Shown here in pieces: positions 38,274 to 47,087 of a stretch of 64,000 nucleotides of DNA (its first letter is position 1; each line of letters starts with the position of its first letter). The position numbers and the translations under genes were made by a program. The DNA lies in the NCBI GenBank assembly GCA_965237855.1, contig CBDEGK010000004.1, positions 124,001-188,000 of the forward strand, written 5' to 3'. This DNA comes from CBDEGK01 sp965237855 (GTDB lineage Bacteria > Pseudomonadota > Gammaproteobacteria > Pseudomonadales > Halieaceae). The notes under the pieces are model-generated. The model was given only the letters and a program-made list of their open reading frames with translations, was not told the DNA's origin and did no database searches.

Positions 38274-39046
38274 TATTGCCTCAGACGTTTGCCGGTGTTG
38301 AGCAGATGCACGCAGTATGTGTATGCCGCCACGGTGAACAGGAGAATCATGCCAAAGGAGAAACGGATATCCACATCACTGACACCCAACACACCGTAAC
38401 GAAAGCCGTTTATCACGTAGACCAGTGGATTGAATTGGGACACCGCCGCCCAAAAGGGTGGCAACAGGTCCATGGAGTAAAACACACCACCGAGATAAAT
38501 AAGGGGAGTGAGAATGAAAGTGGGGACAATGGAGATGTCATCAAAATTGTTGGCGAACACCGCGTTGATAAAACCGAACAGACAGAACAACACCGAGGTC
38601 AGCAAGACAATGGCCACCGTCAGGGCCAGGTTTTGCACCTGCAGATCGGCGAAAAACAGGGATAGCAGTGTGACAATAAGTGCCATCAACAAGCCACGAC
38701 TAGCACCACCCACTACGAACCCCGACAGGATCACCCAGTTGGGTACCGGGGAGACCAGCAGTTCCTCGACGCTGTGATTAAATTTAGAACCAAAAAAAGA
38801 AGACACCACGTTGGAATAGGAGTTGGTAACCACCGCCATCATGATCAGACCCGGCACGACGAACTGCATGTAGCTAAATCCCCCCATCTCGCCGATGCGG
38901 GAACCGATGAGCGTGCCAAAAATAACGAAGTACAAGCTCATGGTAATCGCCGGTGGCAGCAGCGTTTGCGGCCAGATACGCAGGTAGCGGCGCACTTCCT
39001 TGATGAGAATGGTACAGAATGCCACCCAGATTTCGTATTTACTCAT
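38273..39046 (-). CDS. ABC-2 type transporter permease (YadH-like)
   Basis: 257 residues with six membrane segments; EVRRYLRIWPQTLLPPAITM start, VVSSFFGSKFNHSVEELLVSP after the second helix and LTPLIYLGGVFYSMDLLPPF are typical of the YadH/NodJ branch. Starts inside the end of the ATPase gene (8-bp overlap). Substrate unknown. Confidence 0.9.
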   Translation of the reverse strand: MSKYEIWVAFCTILIKEVRRYLRIWPQTLLPPAITMSLYFVIFGTLIGSRIGEMGGFSYMQFVVPGLIMMAVVTNSYSNVVSSFFGSKFNHSVEELLVSPVPNWVILSGFVVGGASRGLLMALIVTLLSLFFADLQVQNLALTVAIVLLTSVLFCLFGFINAVFANNFDDISIVPTFILTPLIYLGGVFYSMDLLPPFWAAVSQFNPLVYVINGFRYGVLGVSDVDIRFSFGMILLFTVAAYTYCVHLLNTGKRLRQ

Positions 39047-39977
39047 GGCTGTCCTCCCCGCTTACGGGCTCACTCAGCAGGCTGACAAACATCTCCTCCA
39101 GCCGATTGGACTTGTTGCGCATGCTGCTCACCTCAATGCCCTGGGCAGACAGGGCGGCAAACAGGGCATTCATATCCTGGCTTTTATCCACCACCACTTC
39201 CAGCGTGTGCGGGTCCAGCTTTTCGAAGGGGAAATCGGGCAGGGAAAACTCTGCTGGCAGATCGTTGCGCAAATCGAGGATGAACATCTCCGCGTGCAAC
39301 TGCTGCAGTAGTTCGCGCATGCTGCTGTTCTGGACGATCCTGCCCTGGTCAATGATGGCGATATTGCGGCACAGGGTTTCCGCTTCTTCGAGGTAGTGGG
39401 TGGTGAGAATGATGGTGGTGCCGCTGGCGTTGATCTCCCGCAAAAAGTCCCACATGAGGCGTCGCATCTCGATATCGACGCCAGCGGTGGGCTCATCCAG
39501 TATCAGCAGACGCGGCTCGTGCACCAGGGCCCGGGCGATCAACAGCCGCCGCTTCATGCCGCCGGATAGTTCGCGGGCGCGATCGAGGCGCTTCTCCCAC
39601 AGGCCCAGCTTGCGCAGGTACTTCTCCGCCCTCTCGAGTGCCAGTTCACGGGGCAATCCGTAGTAACCACCCTGGGTCGCCACGATATCGATCACGCATT
39701 CGAACATATTGAAGTTGAATTCCTGGGGCACGATGCCGATGTACTTCTTGGCGAGAGCGAAATCAGTATCGATATCGACCCCAAACACCTTGACGGAACC
39801 GCCAGATTTATTAACCAACGAAAACAGGATACCGATAGTGGTGGACTTGCCGGCACCGTTAGGGCCCAGCAGGGCAAAAAAGTCACCGGTTTCCACGGTG
39901 AGGCTGATACCCTTGAGGGCTTCAACGCCATTGGCATATACCTTGCTCAAGTCTTTGATGGCCAGGGCCGCTGTCAT
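39039..39977 (-). CDS. ABC transporter ATP-binding protein (YadG-like)
   Basis: 312 residues. Walker A GPNGAGKSTTIG near 38, signature LSGGMKRRLLIARALVH, Walker B LLILDEPTAGVDIEMR, and a C-terminal extension (about 230-312) as in YadG. With the permease it forms an export-type transporter. Divergent from the next gene across 50 bp. Confidence 0.92.
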   Translation of the reverse strand: MTAALAIKDLSKVYANGVEALKGISLTVETGDFFALLGPNGAGKSTTIGILFSLVNKSGGSVKVFGVDIDTDFALAKKYIGIVPQEFNFNMFECVIDIVATQGGYYGLPRELALERAEKYLRKLGLWEKRLDRARELSGGMKRRLLIARALVHEPRLLILDEPTAGVDIEMRRLMWDFLREINASGTTIILTTHYLEEAETLCRNIAIIDQGRIVQNSSMRELLQQLHAEMFILDLRNDLPAEFSLPDFPFEKLDPHTLEVVVDKSQDMNALFAALSAQGIEVSSMRNKSNRLEEMFVSLLSEPVSGEDSHE

Positions 39978-40027
39978 TCAATTCTCGCTGTACAATTCAC
40001 AAAAAAGCCCGCTATTGTATATGAAGC

Positions 40028-40411
40028 ATGGACGATAACCAGTACCGACAACACTGCCTTGATATGCTCGGCAAATTTAACCAGCTGCTGGCCCAGCAGG
40101 CGCAGACCAGTTCCGAGGCCGATCCGCTGCGGGAACTCAGTGAGGCCTTTGGCAAGCTCGTTGACGGTTCCAGCGACCTGTACGCCGCCGGGCCGGACCT
40201 GGTGGCCAGGCTGTTTGCCAGTTGCCCCCACCTGGCCCCCCACTTCCCGCGGGAGCTGTTGTGGTTTCTTGGCGGTGACTGCCTGCAACTGATGCCGGAT
40301 GAAGAAATTACCCTGTACCAGCAGCTCGACGATGAGCGCTGGCAAGCCAGTGCCAGAGGCGAGTTATTGGACTATCACGGAGTCCGCGCCAACCTGTTGA
40401 AATTACAATAG
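40028..40411 (+). CDS. Conserved protein of unknown function
   Basis: 127 residues, acidic. N-terminal helix MDDNQYRQHCLDMLGKFNQL, a centre with CPHLAPHFPRELLWFLGGDCLQLM, and a C-terminal part with YQQLDDERW. No motif I can name. No membrane segment. It looks like the small gammaproteobacterial protein often found near ABC or queF genes, but I cannot assign a function. Followed by the tRNA-Glu promoter. Confidence 0.7.
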   Translation: MDDNQYRQHCLDMLGKFNQLLAQQAQTSSEADPLRELSEAFGKLVDGSSDLYAAGPDLVARLFASCPHLAPHFPRELLWFLGGDCLQLMPDEEITLYQQLDDERWQASARGELLDYHGVRANLLKLQ

Positions 40412-40441
40412 TAATTCCTTCGAATTTGCCGCCTGTTGGGG

Positions 40442-40477
40442 TTGACGTTTATCTGCGGTATGCCTAGAATGCGCGCC
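40442..40477 (+). promoter_or_regulatory. Promoter of tRNA-Glu with GC-rich discriminator
   Basis: TTGACG (40442-40447), 17-bp spacer, TAGAAT (40465-40470), then GCGCGCC. The GC-rich discriminator is the hallmark of stringently controlled stable-RNA promoters. Confidence 0.8.
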
Positions 40478-40496
40478 TCTCGAGTGAGACCTATGC

Positions 40497-40572
40497 GTCC
40501 CCTTCGTCTAGTGGCCTAGGACACTGCCCTTTCACGGCAGTAACAGGGGTTCGAACCCCCTAGGGGACGCCA
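40497..40572 (+). tRNA. tRNA-Glu (TTC)
   Basis: 76 nt with encoded CCA. Acceptor GTCCCCT/AGGGGAC, anticodon stem CTGCC/GGCAG with loop CTTTCAC (anticodon TTC), T-arm GGGGTTCGAACCCC. Own strong promoter upstream. Confidence 0.97.
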
Positions 40573-40617
40573 TTTCACTTTGAGTATCGATCCGTGGCGA
40601 CGGTGTATAATTGACGC

Positions 40618-40692
40618 ATGTCGACGGACATAAATCGTATGCGGGAATAGCTTGCTGGTACAGCGGAACCTTTGCTGATCGTGTAAGCCCCG
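40618..40692 (+). pseudogene. Decayed tandem copy of tRNA-Gly and its leader
   Basis: A 75-bp unit starting ATGTCGACGGACATAAATCG matches the leader and 5' half of the functional tRNA-Gly one period later. The tRNA-like part begins GCGGGAATAGCT at 40641 and still reads CTGGTA, but has lost bases in the D-loop and has a broken anticodon stem (GGAACCTTTGCTGATCG) with no T-arm or 3' acceptor strand. A TATAAT at 40606-40611 precedes it. Confidence 0.8.
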
Positions 40693-40715
40693 ATGTCGAC
40701 GGACATAAATCGTAT

Positions 40716-40791
40716 GCGGGAATAGCTCAGCTGGTAGAGCGCAACCTTGCCAAGGTTGAGGTCGCGAGTTCGAACCTCGTTTCCCGCTCCA
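40716..40791 (+). tRNA. tRNA-Gly (GCC)
   Basis: 76 nt with encoded CCA. Acceptor GCGGGAA/TTCCCGC, anticodon stem CAACC/GGTTG with loop TTGCCAA (anticodon GCC), T-arm GAGTTCGAACCTC. Downstream of tRNA-Glu and of a broken copy of itself; followed by a terminator. Confidence 0.97.
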
Positions 40792-40796
40792 AATTC

Positions 40797-40826
40797 AAAA
40801 GGGTCCCTTCTGGGGGCCCTTTTTTT
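40797..40826 (+). terminator. Rho-independent terminator after the tRNA cluster
   Basis: AAAAGGGTCCC and GGGGCCCTTTT pair around a five-base loop (one G-T pair), followed by a T-run ending at 40826. Confidence 0.85.
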
Positions 40827-40868
40827 GCGTGCTCGGCCAGCCCTACATAAATAATCTCAAAAAAGTCA

Positions 40869-40906
40869 TTGCCATTATCTGTTTTAGTGTTATAGTCCTG
40901 TATAAT
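40869..40906 (+). promoter_or_regulatory. Putative promoter of the DUF2807 gene
   Basis: TTGCCA (40869-40874), 16-bp spacer, TATAGT (40891-40896); a second perfect -10, TATAAT, sits at 40901-40906 with a weaker -35. A GntR-type regulator encoded two genes on may act here (inference). Confidence 0.55.
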
Positions 40907-40940
40907 ACCATATCAAAGAGCAATCGGGACGGTGACGACC

Positions 40941-41795
40941 ATGACTTTATATCGCTTTCACAAGCCGCAGCTGGCAATGGACCACAAGGTGTTCCGGGTT
41001 GCCGTAGTTTTCTTATTCTTCGCCTTCATCAATATGCTGGCCAATGCTGACATCAGCAGCGTTGACGGTCTGGACATCAACGGCGTGGAACTGGTCGGCC
41101 ACAACGAGTTGCAACTCAGCCAGGGTGATACCACCACCTTGAAATATCGCTCCGGCAAACGGGAGTTCAAGCGTCCACCCTTCTCCATTCGCGGGAAAGT
41201 ACTGCGCCTGGGCGTTGACGAAAATGGCCACGAAGTCCGCAACGTAAAGTTCAAGCTTACCGTGCAGGACCTGGAGTACCTCCAGGTCAATGGTTCCGGC
41301 GAAGCCTACGTCAGGCCGCTGGAACTGGAGCGACTCAAGCTGGTACTGAGTGGCTCGGGCGAAATCAAGGCCTTCGATATTAACGCGGGGCAGCTGGAGT
41401 TGAGGTTGGAGGGTTCCGGCAACATCCAGGCCGAGGCAGTTAAGGCCGACACCGCCCTGCTACACCTCAAGGGCTCAGGCGATGTACAACTGGGTCGCCT
41501 GGACGCAAGACAGATCACAACCAACCTGGATGGCTCAGGGGATATCGACATTGACGAGCATGGCCGTGCCGAGGACTTGACGGTGAGGCTGCTCGGCAGC
41601 GGAGATATCAGCCTGGGAAAGTTGCAAGCCACCAGAGTCGACGCCACTATTCTCGGCTCTGGTGATATTGAAGTCTGGGCTGAGACTTCCCTGGAGGCAG
41701 AAATTGTTGGCAGTGGCGACATCCTCTACCGCGGCTCCCCATCGCTTTCTAAATCGGTGGTGGGTTCCGGCGAATGTCGCCAGCGCCGTAACTAG
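40941..41795 (+). CDS. DUF2807 (head GIN domain) envelope protein
   Basis: About 284 residues; ATG at 40941 chosen, GTG at 40932 possible. N-terminal hydrophobic segment VFRVAVVFLFFAFINML ending LANA suggests export. The rest is a repetitive beta structure in which Gly-Ser-Gly recurs every 20-25 residues (NGSGEAYV, SGSGEIKA, EGSGNIQA, KGSGDVQL, DGSGDIDI, LGSGDISL, LGSGDIEV, VGSGDILY), as in the DUF2807 putative adhesin family. First gene of a cluster with a GntR regulator and an ABC exporter; the family often accompanies such ABC clusters. No function is established. Confidence 0.86.
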   Translation: MTLYRFHKPQLAMDHKVFRVAVVFLFFAFINMLANADISSVDGLDINGVELVGHNELQLSQGDTTTLKYRSGKREFKRPPFSIRGKVLRLGVDENGHEVRNVKFKLTVQDLEYLQVNGSGEAYVRPLELERLKLVLSGSGEIKAFDINAGQLELRLEGSGNIQAEAVKADTALLHLKGSGDVQLGRLDARQITTNLDGSGDIDIDEHGRAEDLTVRLLGSGDISLGKLQATRVDATILGSGDIEVWAETSLEAEIVGSGDILYRGSPSLSKSVVGSGECRQRRN

Positions 41796-41804
41796 GAGAC
41801 AGCC

Positions 41805-42176
41805 GTGACTTTTGAATGGAACGATAAGCTGCCGATCTACAAACAACTACGTGAACTCGTAGTGGCGCGGATACTGGATGGCAGCTTCTGCGAGTGCGAG
41901 GCAGTTCCGTCGGTGCGCAACGTGTCTGCGGAATACCAGATAAACCACCTCACGGTTGCCAAGGCCTACCAGGAACTGGTGGACCAGGGCATTCTCGAAA
42001 AACAGCGGGGACGCGGCATGTTCGTGGTCGAGGGAGCACGCAACCTGCTCTCTGATAATGAGCAAGAAGAGTTCCTGGCGGTCGAACTGCCCGCTTTCAG
42101 GGAGCGGGTGAAACTGCTCGGCCTGGATATGAATGCCGTCATTGGCAAGTTGCAGCAAACAGGGGAAAAATCGTGA
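41805..42176 (+). CDS. GntR-family regulator, YtrA-like
   Basis: 123 residues: a GntR winged helix (about 8-75: PIYKQLRELVVARILDGSF, VPSVRNVSAEYQINHLTVAKAY) and a short C-terminal helix, the architecture of the YtrA subfamily that controls linked ABC transporter genes. Starts at GTG behind GGAG. Stop overlaps the start of the ATPase gene as GTGA, so it is made together with its probable target. Confidence 0.9.
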   Translation: MTFEWNDKLPIYKQLRELVVARILDGSFCECEAVPSVRNVSAEYQINHLTVAKAYQELVDQGILEKQRGRGMFVVEGARNLLSDNEQEEFLAVELPAFRERVKLLGLDMNAVIGKLQQTGEKS

Positions 42177-43030
42177 ACGACACCATTGTCAAAGGGGTGG
42201 GCATCAACAAGAAATTTGGTGATCTGCACGCATTGGATAATATTGACCTGGATATTAAAGCCGGCGCTATCCTGGGGCTGATTGGCCCCAACGGCGCAGG
42301 CAAAACCACCTTGCTGCGCTCGCTGCTGGGTCTGACCCAGTTCAACGGTGAACTTGAAGTACTGGGCAGGGACCCCCGCCAGCAAAGAGCGGCTCTACTG
42401 CAAGAGGTATGCACCATTCCGGATACCGCGGTGCTACCCCGCTGGATGACCGTCAAACAGCTCATCGATTACGTGCAGGGTGTGCATCCAGGCTTTGATC
42501 GCGAGCGCGCTGAACGATTCCTGGCGCGTACTGAGGTAGGCGCGAATCGCCGCGTCAAGCAGTTGTCCAAGGGTATGACCGTACAGCTGCATCTGGCCCT
42601 GGTTATGAGTATTGATGCGCGAATACTGATCCTGGACGAACCCACACTGGGGCTGGACATCCTCTTTCGCAAACAATTTTTTGAACAACTGCTGAATGAC
42701 TACTACGACGCGGAGCGCACCATCATCATCTCCACCCACCAGGTAGAGGAAGTGGAGAATATTCTCACCGACGTGATGTTCCTCAAGTCGGGTCGAAAGG
42801 TGCTGGAGGAATCCATGCAGGGAATTGCCAGTCGCTACCTGGAACTTCGCACCACCGGCAGCAAGGCCGACGAAGCCAGCCAACTACCCTGGCTGGGGCA
42901 ACGCTCGCTGCTCGGTGGCAAGGCATTTATTTTTGACGACGCCTCCCGGCAGCGACTGACGGGGCTGGGAGAACTCAGTACACCATCACTGGCGGATCTG
43001 TTCGTCGCCGTTGTTGGACAAGGGGAATAG
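42173..43030 (+). CDS. ABC transporter ATP-binding protein (YtrB-like)
   Basis: 285 residues from GTG in a GTGA overlap. Walker A GPNGAGKTTLLRSLLG near 38, signature region LSKGMTVQLHLALVM (LSKGM variant of LSGGQ), Walker B ILILDEPTLGLDI, switch His in ISTHQVEEVENIL. Exporter-type ATPase paired with the following permease. Confidence 0.93.
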   Translation: MNDTIVKGVGINKKFGDLHALDNIDLDIKAGAILGLIGPNGAGKTTLLRSLLGLTQFNGELEVLGRDPRQQRAALLQEVCTIPDTAVLPRWMTVKQLIDYVQGVHPGFDRERAERFLARTEVGANRRVKQLSKGMTVQLHLALVMSIDARILILDEPTLGLDILFRKQFFEQLLNDYYDAERTIIISTHQVEEVENILTDVMFLKSGRKVLEESMQGIASRYLELRTTGSKADEASQLPWLGQRSLLGGKAFIFDDASRQRLTGLGELSTPSLADLFVAVVGQGE

Positions 43031-43034
43031 CATC

Positions 43035-44078
43035 ATGAACGAACAAGGCAAAATGAAGGTATTCACCCTGCTCCAAAGAGAGGTTCTCGAGTATCGCAAC
43101 TCACTGTTACTGACGCCGGCCATCATCGGCGGCGTGTTGGTGTTGATGATGTTTCTGAGCGTACTGCTGGCGAACCGAATCACCGTGATTGGTGACTCCG
43201 CCATGGAAGTACTCATTGATGAGCATTCTGGCATCGGCGCCGACATCACGATACAGATGGACGAGGAGATTGCAGTTGATGATCTGTTGATTCAAAAGCA
43301 CGAGGCCCCCGACGCAGATGATGACGCCTGGGATTTCGGCCGCGACTGGACCTTTGAACCAGATCAGCGTGAAAAACTTGCACAGCGACTGGACGAGGAG
43401 ATCGACTCCCTCAACCCCATATTGAACGCGCTTTACGCACTGTTTATGGTGATTATGAGCCTGGTAAGTTTCTACTACCTGCTCAGCAGTTTTCACCAGG
43501 ACCGACGCGATCGCAGCGTCCTGTTCTGGAAGTCGATGCCGGTTTCCGAGTGGGAAGAGATATTTACCAAGATGGCTATCGTGTGTCTGTTGTTGCCAGG
43601 TATATACGTGGCTATCGCTATCATCACCCAGCTCGCTTATGCATCGCTGGCTATGCTGTTGGTATGGCGCATGGACATGAGTCCATCACAGGTGGTGCTG
43701 GACAACATTAACTTCGTATCACTGTTTGGTGGGCAACTGGCGGGTTGGCTGATCTGGGTACTCTGGACTGCACCGGTGTTCGCCTGGCTGCTACTGTGCT
43801 CGGCAGCGGCGAAACGCTCTCCTCTGCTGCTAGCCATCGCCGTTCCGCTAGCAATGGTGATTGTAGAAGAGCTATTCCTGGGCGGCGACTGGATAGGCCA
43901 GGCCATCGGCAACCACATACCCAACCTGGCAGGTGACGGCGACGAAAGTGAAAGCTTCAACAGTATTGCGCCGAATTGGTCCGAGCTGGACTATATCGGC
44001 CTGGTTTCAGGGCTGGTGGTAGCGGCAGGCCTGCTGGCGGGCACCCACTGGTTTCGCAAGCACCGCTTTGAACTTTAG
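43035..44078 (+). CDS. ABC transporter permease
   Basis: 347 residues from ATG at 43035 preceded by AAGGGGAA. N-terminal helix near 25-45, a polar periplasmic-like loop rich in Asp/Glu (about 60-125), then five or six helices to the C-terminus ([20 protein letters not shown] between the second helix and the third is typical of such permeases). Substrate unknown; envelope stress defence is a guess from YtrA-type systems. Last 4 bp overlap msrB. Confidence 0.88.
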   Translation: MNEQGKMKVFTLLQREVLEYRNSLLLTPAIIGGVLVLMMFLSVLLANRITVIGDSAMEVLIDEHSGIGADITIQMDEEIAVDDLLIQKHEAPDADDDAWDFGRDWTFEPDQREKLAQRLDEEIDSLNPILNALYALFMVIMSLVSFYYLLSSFHQDRRDRSVLFWKSMPVSEWEEIFTKMAIVCLLLPGIYVAIAIITQLAYASLAMLLVWRMDMSPSQVVLDNINFVSLFGGQLAGWLIWVLWTAPVFAWLLLCSAAAKRSPLLLAIAVPLAMVIVEELFLGGDWIGQAIGNHIPNLAGDGDESESFNSIAPNWSELDYIGLVSGLVVAAGLLAGTHWFRKHRFEL

Positions 44079-44467
44079 TCGACCTGATCCAGGTCGATTG
44101 AGGCGGAGTTAATGCAGTAACGCAATCCCGTGGGCTGAGGACCGTCTTCAAACACGTGCCCCAGGTGTGCGCCACAGTTATCGCACATGACCTCAGTGCG
44201 CATCATGCCGTGGGTTGTGTCGCGTTGCTCGCGAATGACCTCGCCGTCTGCGGGTTGGAAAAAGCTCGGCCAGCCGCAACCGGAATCATACTTGGTGTCC
44301 GACAGAAACAGGGGTTTGCCACAACACTTACAGTTGTACACACCCTCTTCCTTGCTGTCCCAGTACTTGCCGCTAAATGCTGGCTCCGTACCTTTTTCCC
44401 GGCATACGGCATACTCCTGTGGGCTGAGCTTGTCGCGCCACTGTTCATCGTCTTTGAGGTCACTCAT
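44075..44467 (-). CDS. msrB: Peptide methionine (R)-S-oxide reductase
   Basis: Repairs R-methionine sulfoxide. About 130 residues from ATG at 44467; GTG three codons upstream is possible. Zinc cysteines CKCCG and CDNCG, catalytic Cys in [11 protein letters not shown], substrate motif SGCGWPSF, and GHVFEDGP. Confidence 0.96.
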   Translation of the reverse strand: MSDLKDDEQWRDKLSPQEYAVCREKGTEPAFSGKYWDSKEEGVYNCKCCGKPLFLSDTKYDSGCGWPSFFQPADGEVIREQRDTTHGMMRTEVMCDNCGAHLGHVFEDGPQPTGLRYCINSASIDLDQVD

Positions 44468-44558
44468 GTCCTGCACTACTCCGTATAGCTAGCATCTATT
44501 CTTTCTCGTACACTAGCTGCTAAATCCACCGCACTCAAGTACACGACTCTCTTCAAAT

Positions 44559-45011
44559 ATGGCCGACCTGCATATAGATGATTTCTATCGCGACTCCGCG
44601 CTAATCATGTTGCACCTGTATTCGCACTTTCCACGCAAAACTATTTTGTACGTGGATGACATCTGCGGTCCCGATACCCCCGACGAATTTGGCCTGCACA
44701 CGGAACGCTATCAATCCTGCTTTTCCGCCATGACGTGGCTGGCGGAGCAGGGCTATCTACAGTATTTCGATACCATTCGCGAGGAAGCCCTGGACCAGGC
44801 GGTGCTCAGTCAAAGGGGCTTCATGGTGCTGTCCTCACGCTCGGAACTGGAGCTGGGCATTGGGGTCGAGGATAGAACCGAGGAAGATACCGAGCTACCC
44901 TCCTCAGTCATGGAGCACTCACTGACCAATGTCACCCAGGTTCGACTCGCCCTGCGTGAGGGCTCCTCGATCATGACCCAACAGGTGATGCACTATTTGC
45001 TGTCTCTATAG
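44559..45011 (+). CDS. Conserved protein of unknown function
   Basis: 150 residues, acidic. MADLHIDDFYRDSALIMLHL start, DDICGPDTPDEFGLHTERYQ, then a possible winged-helix-like segment (CFSAMTWLAEQGYLQYFDTI). No catalytic motif recognised. The 41-bp 3' end overlaps the convergent methyltransferase gene. Confidence 0.72.
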   Translation: MADLHIDDFYRDSALIMLHLYSHFPRKTILYVDDICGPDTPDEFGLHTERYQSCFSAMTWLAEQGYLQYFDTIREEALDQAVLSQRGFMVLSSRSELELGIGVEDRTEEDTELPSSVMEHSLTNVTQVRLALREGSSIMTQQVMHYLLSL

Positions 45012-45951
45012 TTGAGCCAACATAGTTAAACCACAATACCTTCAAGCTCAATTCCTCGTTCTCATCGACAAATTGCGGTGGGTTGGGCAGACGCTGACGA
45101 AACTCCAACTCAGGCGCGTATTCGGCAACCAGCTCAGTTAAAAAAGCCGATTCCAGGTGTGGGGAATTCAGGCACAACAGTACGTCGGCGCCGGGCGCGC
45201 AGAGGGGGCCGAGCCTGGAGATAACTTTTCGATAATCCTGTTCGGCGACAAAGCTTCCCGGCTGCCGGCTCGGCGGGTCGACCACGACAATGTCAAAGGG
45301 CCCGCTTCGGCGCAGTTTGGACCAGCTTCGAAACAGGTTGTGGGCCAGATAACTCACCCCGGCATTAAAGCCATTGCGCTGGTGGTTTTGCTGGCCCAGC
45401 CGCAATGCTGCCGAAGACATGTCCAGGTTGACCACACGCGAGGCTCCTCCGGCGCACGCCACCACCGAGAAGGCGCAACTGTAGGCGAACAAGTTCAGCA
45501 CCCGCTTGTCCGCGGCGCGCTCGCGCAACCAATTCCGGGCCGCGGCCATGTCCAGGAAGAAGCCGATATTCTGCCGCTGTTCCAGTTGCAGACCAAAATC
45601 GAGACCGGTCTCCCGCGCCACTGGTTTGCGCGGTAACTGCCCCCACAACAGTTGCAACTGGCCGTCTAGAGAGGAGTGTCCACGGTAGCGGGACTGCAAT
45701 GCGATAGCGCTTACCTCATAAGTAGTGCTCCACTCGTGCAACTTGTCCGCGAGAGCCTGCAACCAATCCTCCTCAAATTCGTCGAATACGGTTATTAATA
45801 GCAAGGGATGAAAATAGTCGATCGCTACCTGCTCCCAGCCCGGCACACTGCGACCCCGACCGTGCAGAAGACGGCAGGCATCGCCACCGCTGTCCGCCAG
45901 GTTGCCCCGAATTATGTCCTCGAGGGCGTCGATATCGATCACGGCTGGCAC
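44971..45951 (-). CDS. Class I SAM-dependent methyltransferase, RlmI/RlmK-like
   Basis: 326 residues. Rossmann core with VLNLFAYSCAFSVVACAGGA (motif I), DMSSAALRLGQQNHQRNGF, and catalytic-type VVVDPPSRQPGSF, which resemble 23S rRNA C5-cytosine/guanine methyltransferases of the RlmI/K family, though it lacks the PUA start. Target uncertain. Its start overlaps the NAD-kinase-like gene by 13 bp. Confidence 0.85.
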   Translation of the reverse strand: MPAVIDIDALEDIIRGNLADSGGDACRLLHGRGRSVPGWEQVAIDYFHPLLLITVFDEFEEDWLQALADKLHEWSTTYEVSAIALQSRYRGHSSLDGQLQLLWGQLPRKPVARETGLDFGLQLEQRQNIGFFLDMAAARNWLRERAADKRVLNLFAYSCAFSVVACAGGASRVVNLDMSSAALRLGQQNHQRNGFNAGVSYLAHNLFRSWSKLRRSGPFDIVVVDPPSRQPGSFVAEQDYRKVISRLGPLCAPGADVLLCLNSPHLESAFLTELVAEYAPELEFRQRLPNPPQFVDENEELSLKVLWFNYVGSTIETANSASPVGS

Positions 45952-47087
45952 CCTACCGGATAGAGGATCTCGTCCTGGTAAGCAGTGACCACACGTCGAT
46001 AACCGCTCAATTCCCGGTCCAGCTCAGGATCGTTACTATCTACCAACAAAGGCCGGCCCTGCAGTGCACTGATTTTTCCCTTGCCGGCGACGACCCGCAC
46101 GCGGTCCGTGCCTACGGCTCGCAACAGAGTGGGGCTGAGCTGTTGGTTGCCCCGCCCCAGGATATGACCCTGCCCGCCAATGGCGGTGACGATGATCTCT
46201 GCATGGGGATAGTTGGCCACCAGGGCCTCCAGTTCTGCAGCGTTTGCATCCACCGCCACCAGTTCTCTATCCACTACTGCGTCCACCCCCAACAGGGTTC
46301 CCTGCAAGCCCAGTTGCTCGGTGATTGCCAGGGTGGTCGAGCCGGGCCCAATGATATACAAGGTGTCGGGGTTAAAGCCCTCAACCAATCCCGCCGCAAT
46401 ATCACTGGCAACCAGTTCATCGCTCTCGATGCCGGCGACCTTGGTGTGCTGCAGGAAATGTCCGTCCTCCGGTACCAACAGCTCACCGTAGAAGCGCGCC
46501 TTGACCTGCCCTTGTCGAAAAGCCGCCTCGTCAATATCCCGCACTTCGCGCAACTGCACATTCACCAGCCCCCCGCTGAGCAACCGTAACAACAACTCGC
46601 CGGCGGCCTCGGGTGATACTGCGAAAACCCCAGAGTGCATTTTGACACCGGCGGGTATGCCTAAAACCGGCAGCTGTGTGCCAACCACATCTAGAACGTC
46701 CCGGGCCGTGCCATCGCCGCCGGCAAACAGTAACAGGTCGATATTGCGGCCCAGCAAATCACCGGCGGCAGCGGCGGTATCTGAAGCGTTCGACGGTGTG
46801 CTGGCGGGATAGCCACACAGTGTGCTGGCGGGATAGCCACACAGCGTGCAGGCCAGGCCCGCATCCCGACAGGCTTGCTCACCCATTTCACCTGACCAAC
46901 AGAAAATTTCCAGGGCCTCAGCCTGAGAACGCAACTGGCTCAAGGCGCGCTCCACCCGGGCGCTCGCCCGTAACTCAGCGCCGGCCGCCAAGGCTTGTTG
47001 ACGCAGGGTTTCACCGTCACTGCCCTTCAGGGCCAGGGGGCCACCCACACCGGCATAACTGTTCACTACCAGCCCCAGTCGTAGCAT
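45939..47087 (-). CDS. ATP-NAD kinase-like protein (AcoX/NADK family)
   Basis: About 382 residues starting MLRLGLVVNSYAGVGG, with the ATG overlapping the pdxB stop (TGATG). LLLFAGGDGTARDVLDV is the GGDGT nucleotide-binding motif of NAD kinases; GVDAVVDRELVAVDANA follows. This branch (COG3199-like) is longer than NadK and its substrate is unsettled. Residues near 80-95 contain an eight-residue tandem duplication (TLCGYPAS twice) not expected in relatives. Confidence 0.85.
   Translation of the reverse strand: MLRLGLVVNSYAGVGGPLALKGSDGETLRQQALAAGAELRASARVERALSQLRSQAEALEIFCWSGEMGEQACRDAGLACTLCGYPASTLCGYPASTPSNASDTAAAAGDLLGRNIDLLLFAGGDGTARDVLDVVGTQLPVLGIPAGVKMHSGVFAVSPEAAGELLLRLLSGGLVNVQLREVRDIDEAAFRQGQVKARFYGELLVPEDGHFLQHTKVAGIESDELVASDIAAGLVEGFNPDTLYIIGPGSTTLAITEQLGLQGTLLGVDAVVDRELVAVDANAAELEALVANYPHAEIIVTAIGGQGHILGRGNQQLSPTLLRAVGTDRVRVVAGKGKISALQGRPLLVDSNDPELDRELSGYRRVVTAYQDEILYPVGCQP
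46797..46844. repeat. Perfect 24-bp tandem duplication in the NAD-kinase-like gene
   Basis: Two identical 24-bp units (46797-46820, 46821-46844), in frame, each adding TLCGYPAS to the protein. Confidence 0.97.

Noticed and set aside
38273..38300. preQ1 riboswitch before queF
   Set aside because: queF begins one base inside the permease gene, with no room for an aptamer.
40611..40850. 79-codon frame across the tRNA-Gly region
   Set aside because: It crosses an intact tRNA, its decayed copy and the terminator.
43011..43034. Earlier start of the ABC permease
   Set aside because: It would begin inside the ATPase gene without a ribosome site; AAGGGGAA precedes the ATG at 43035.
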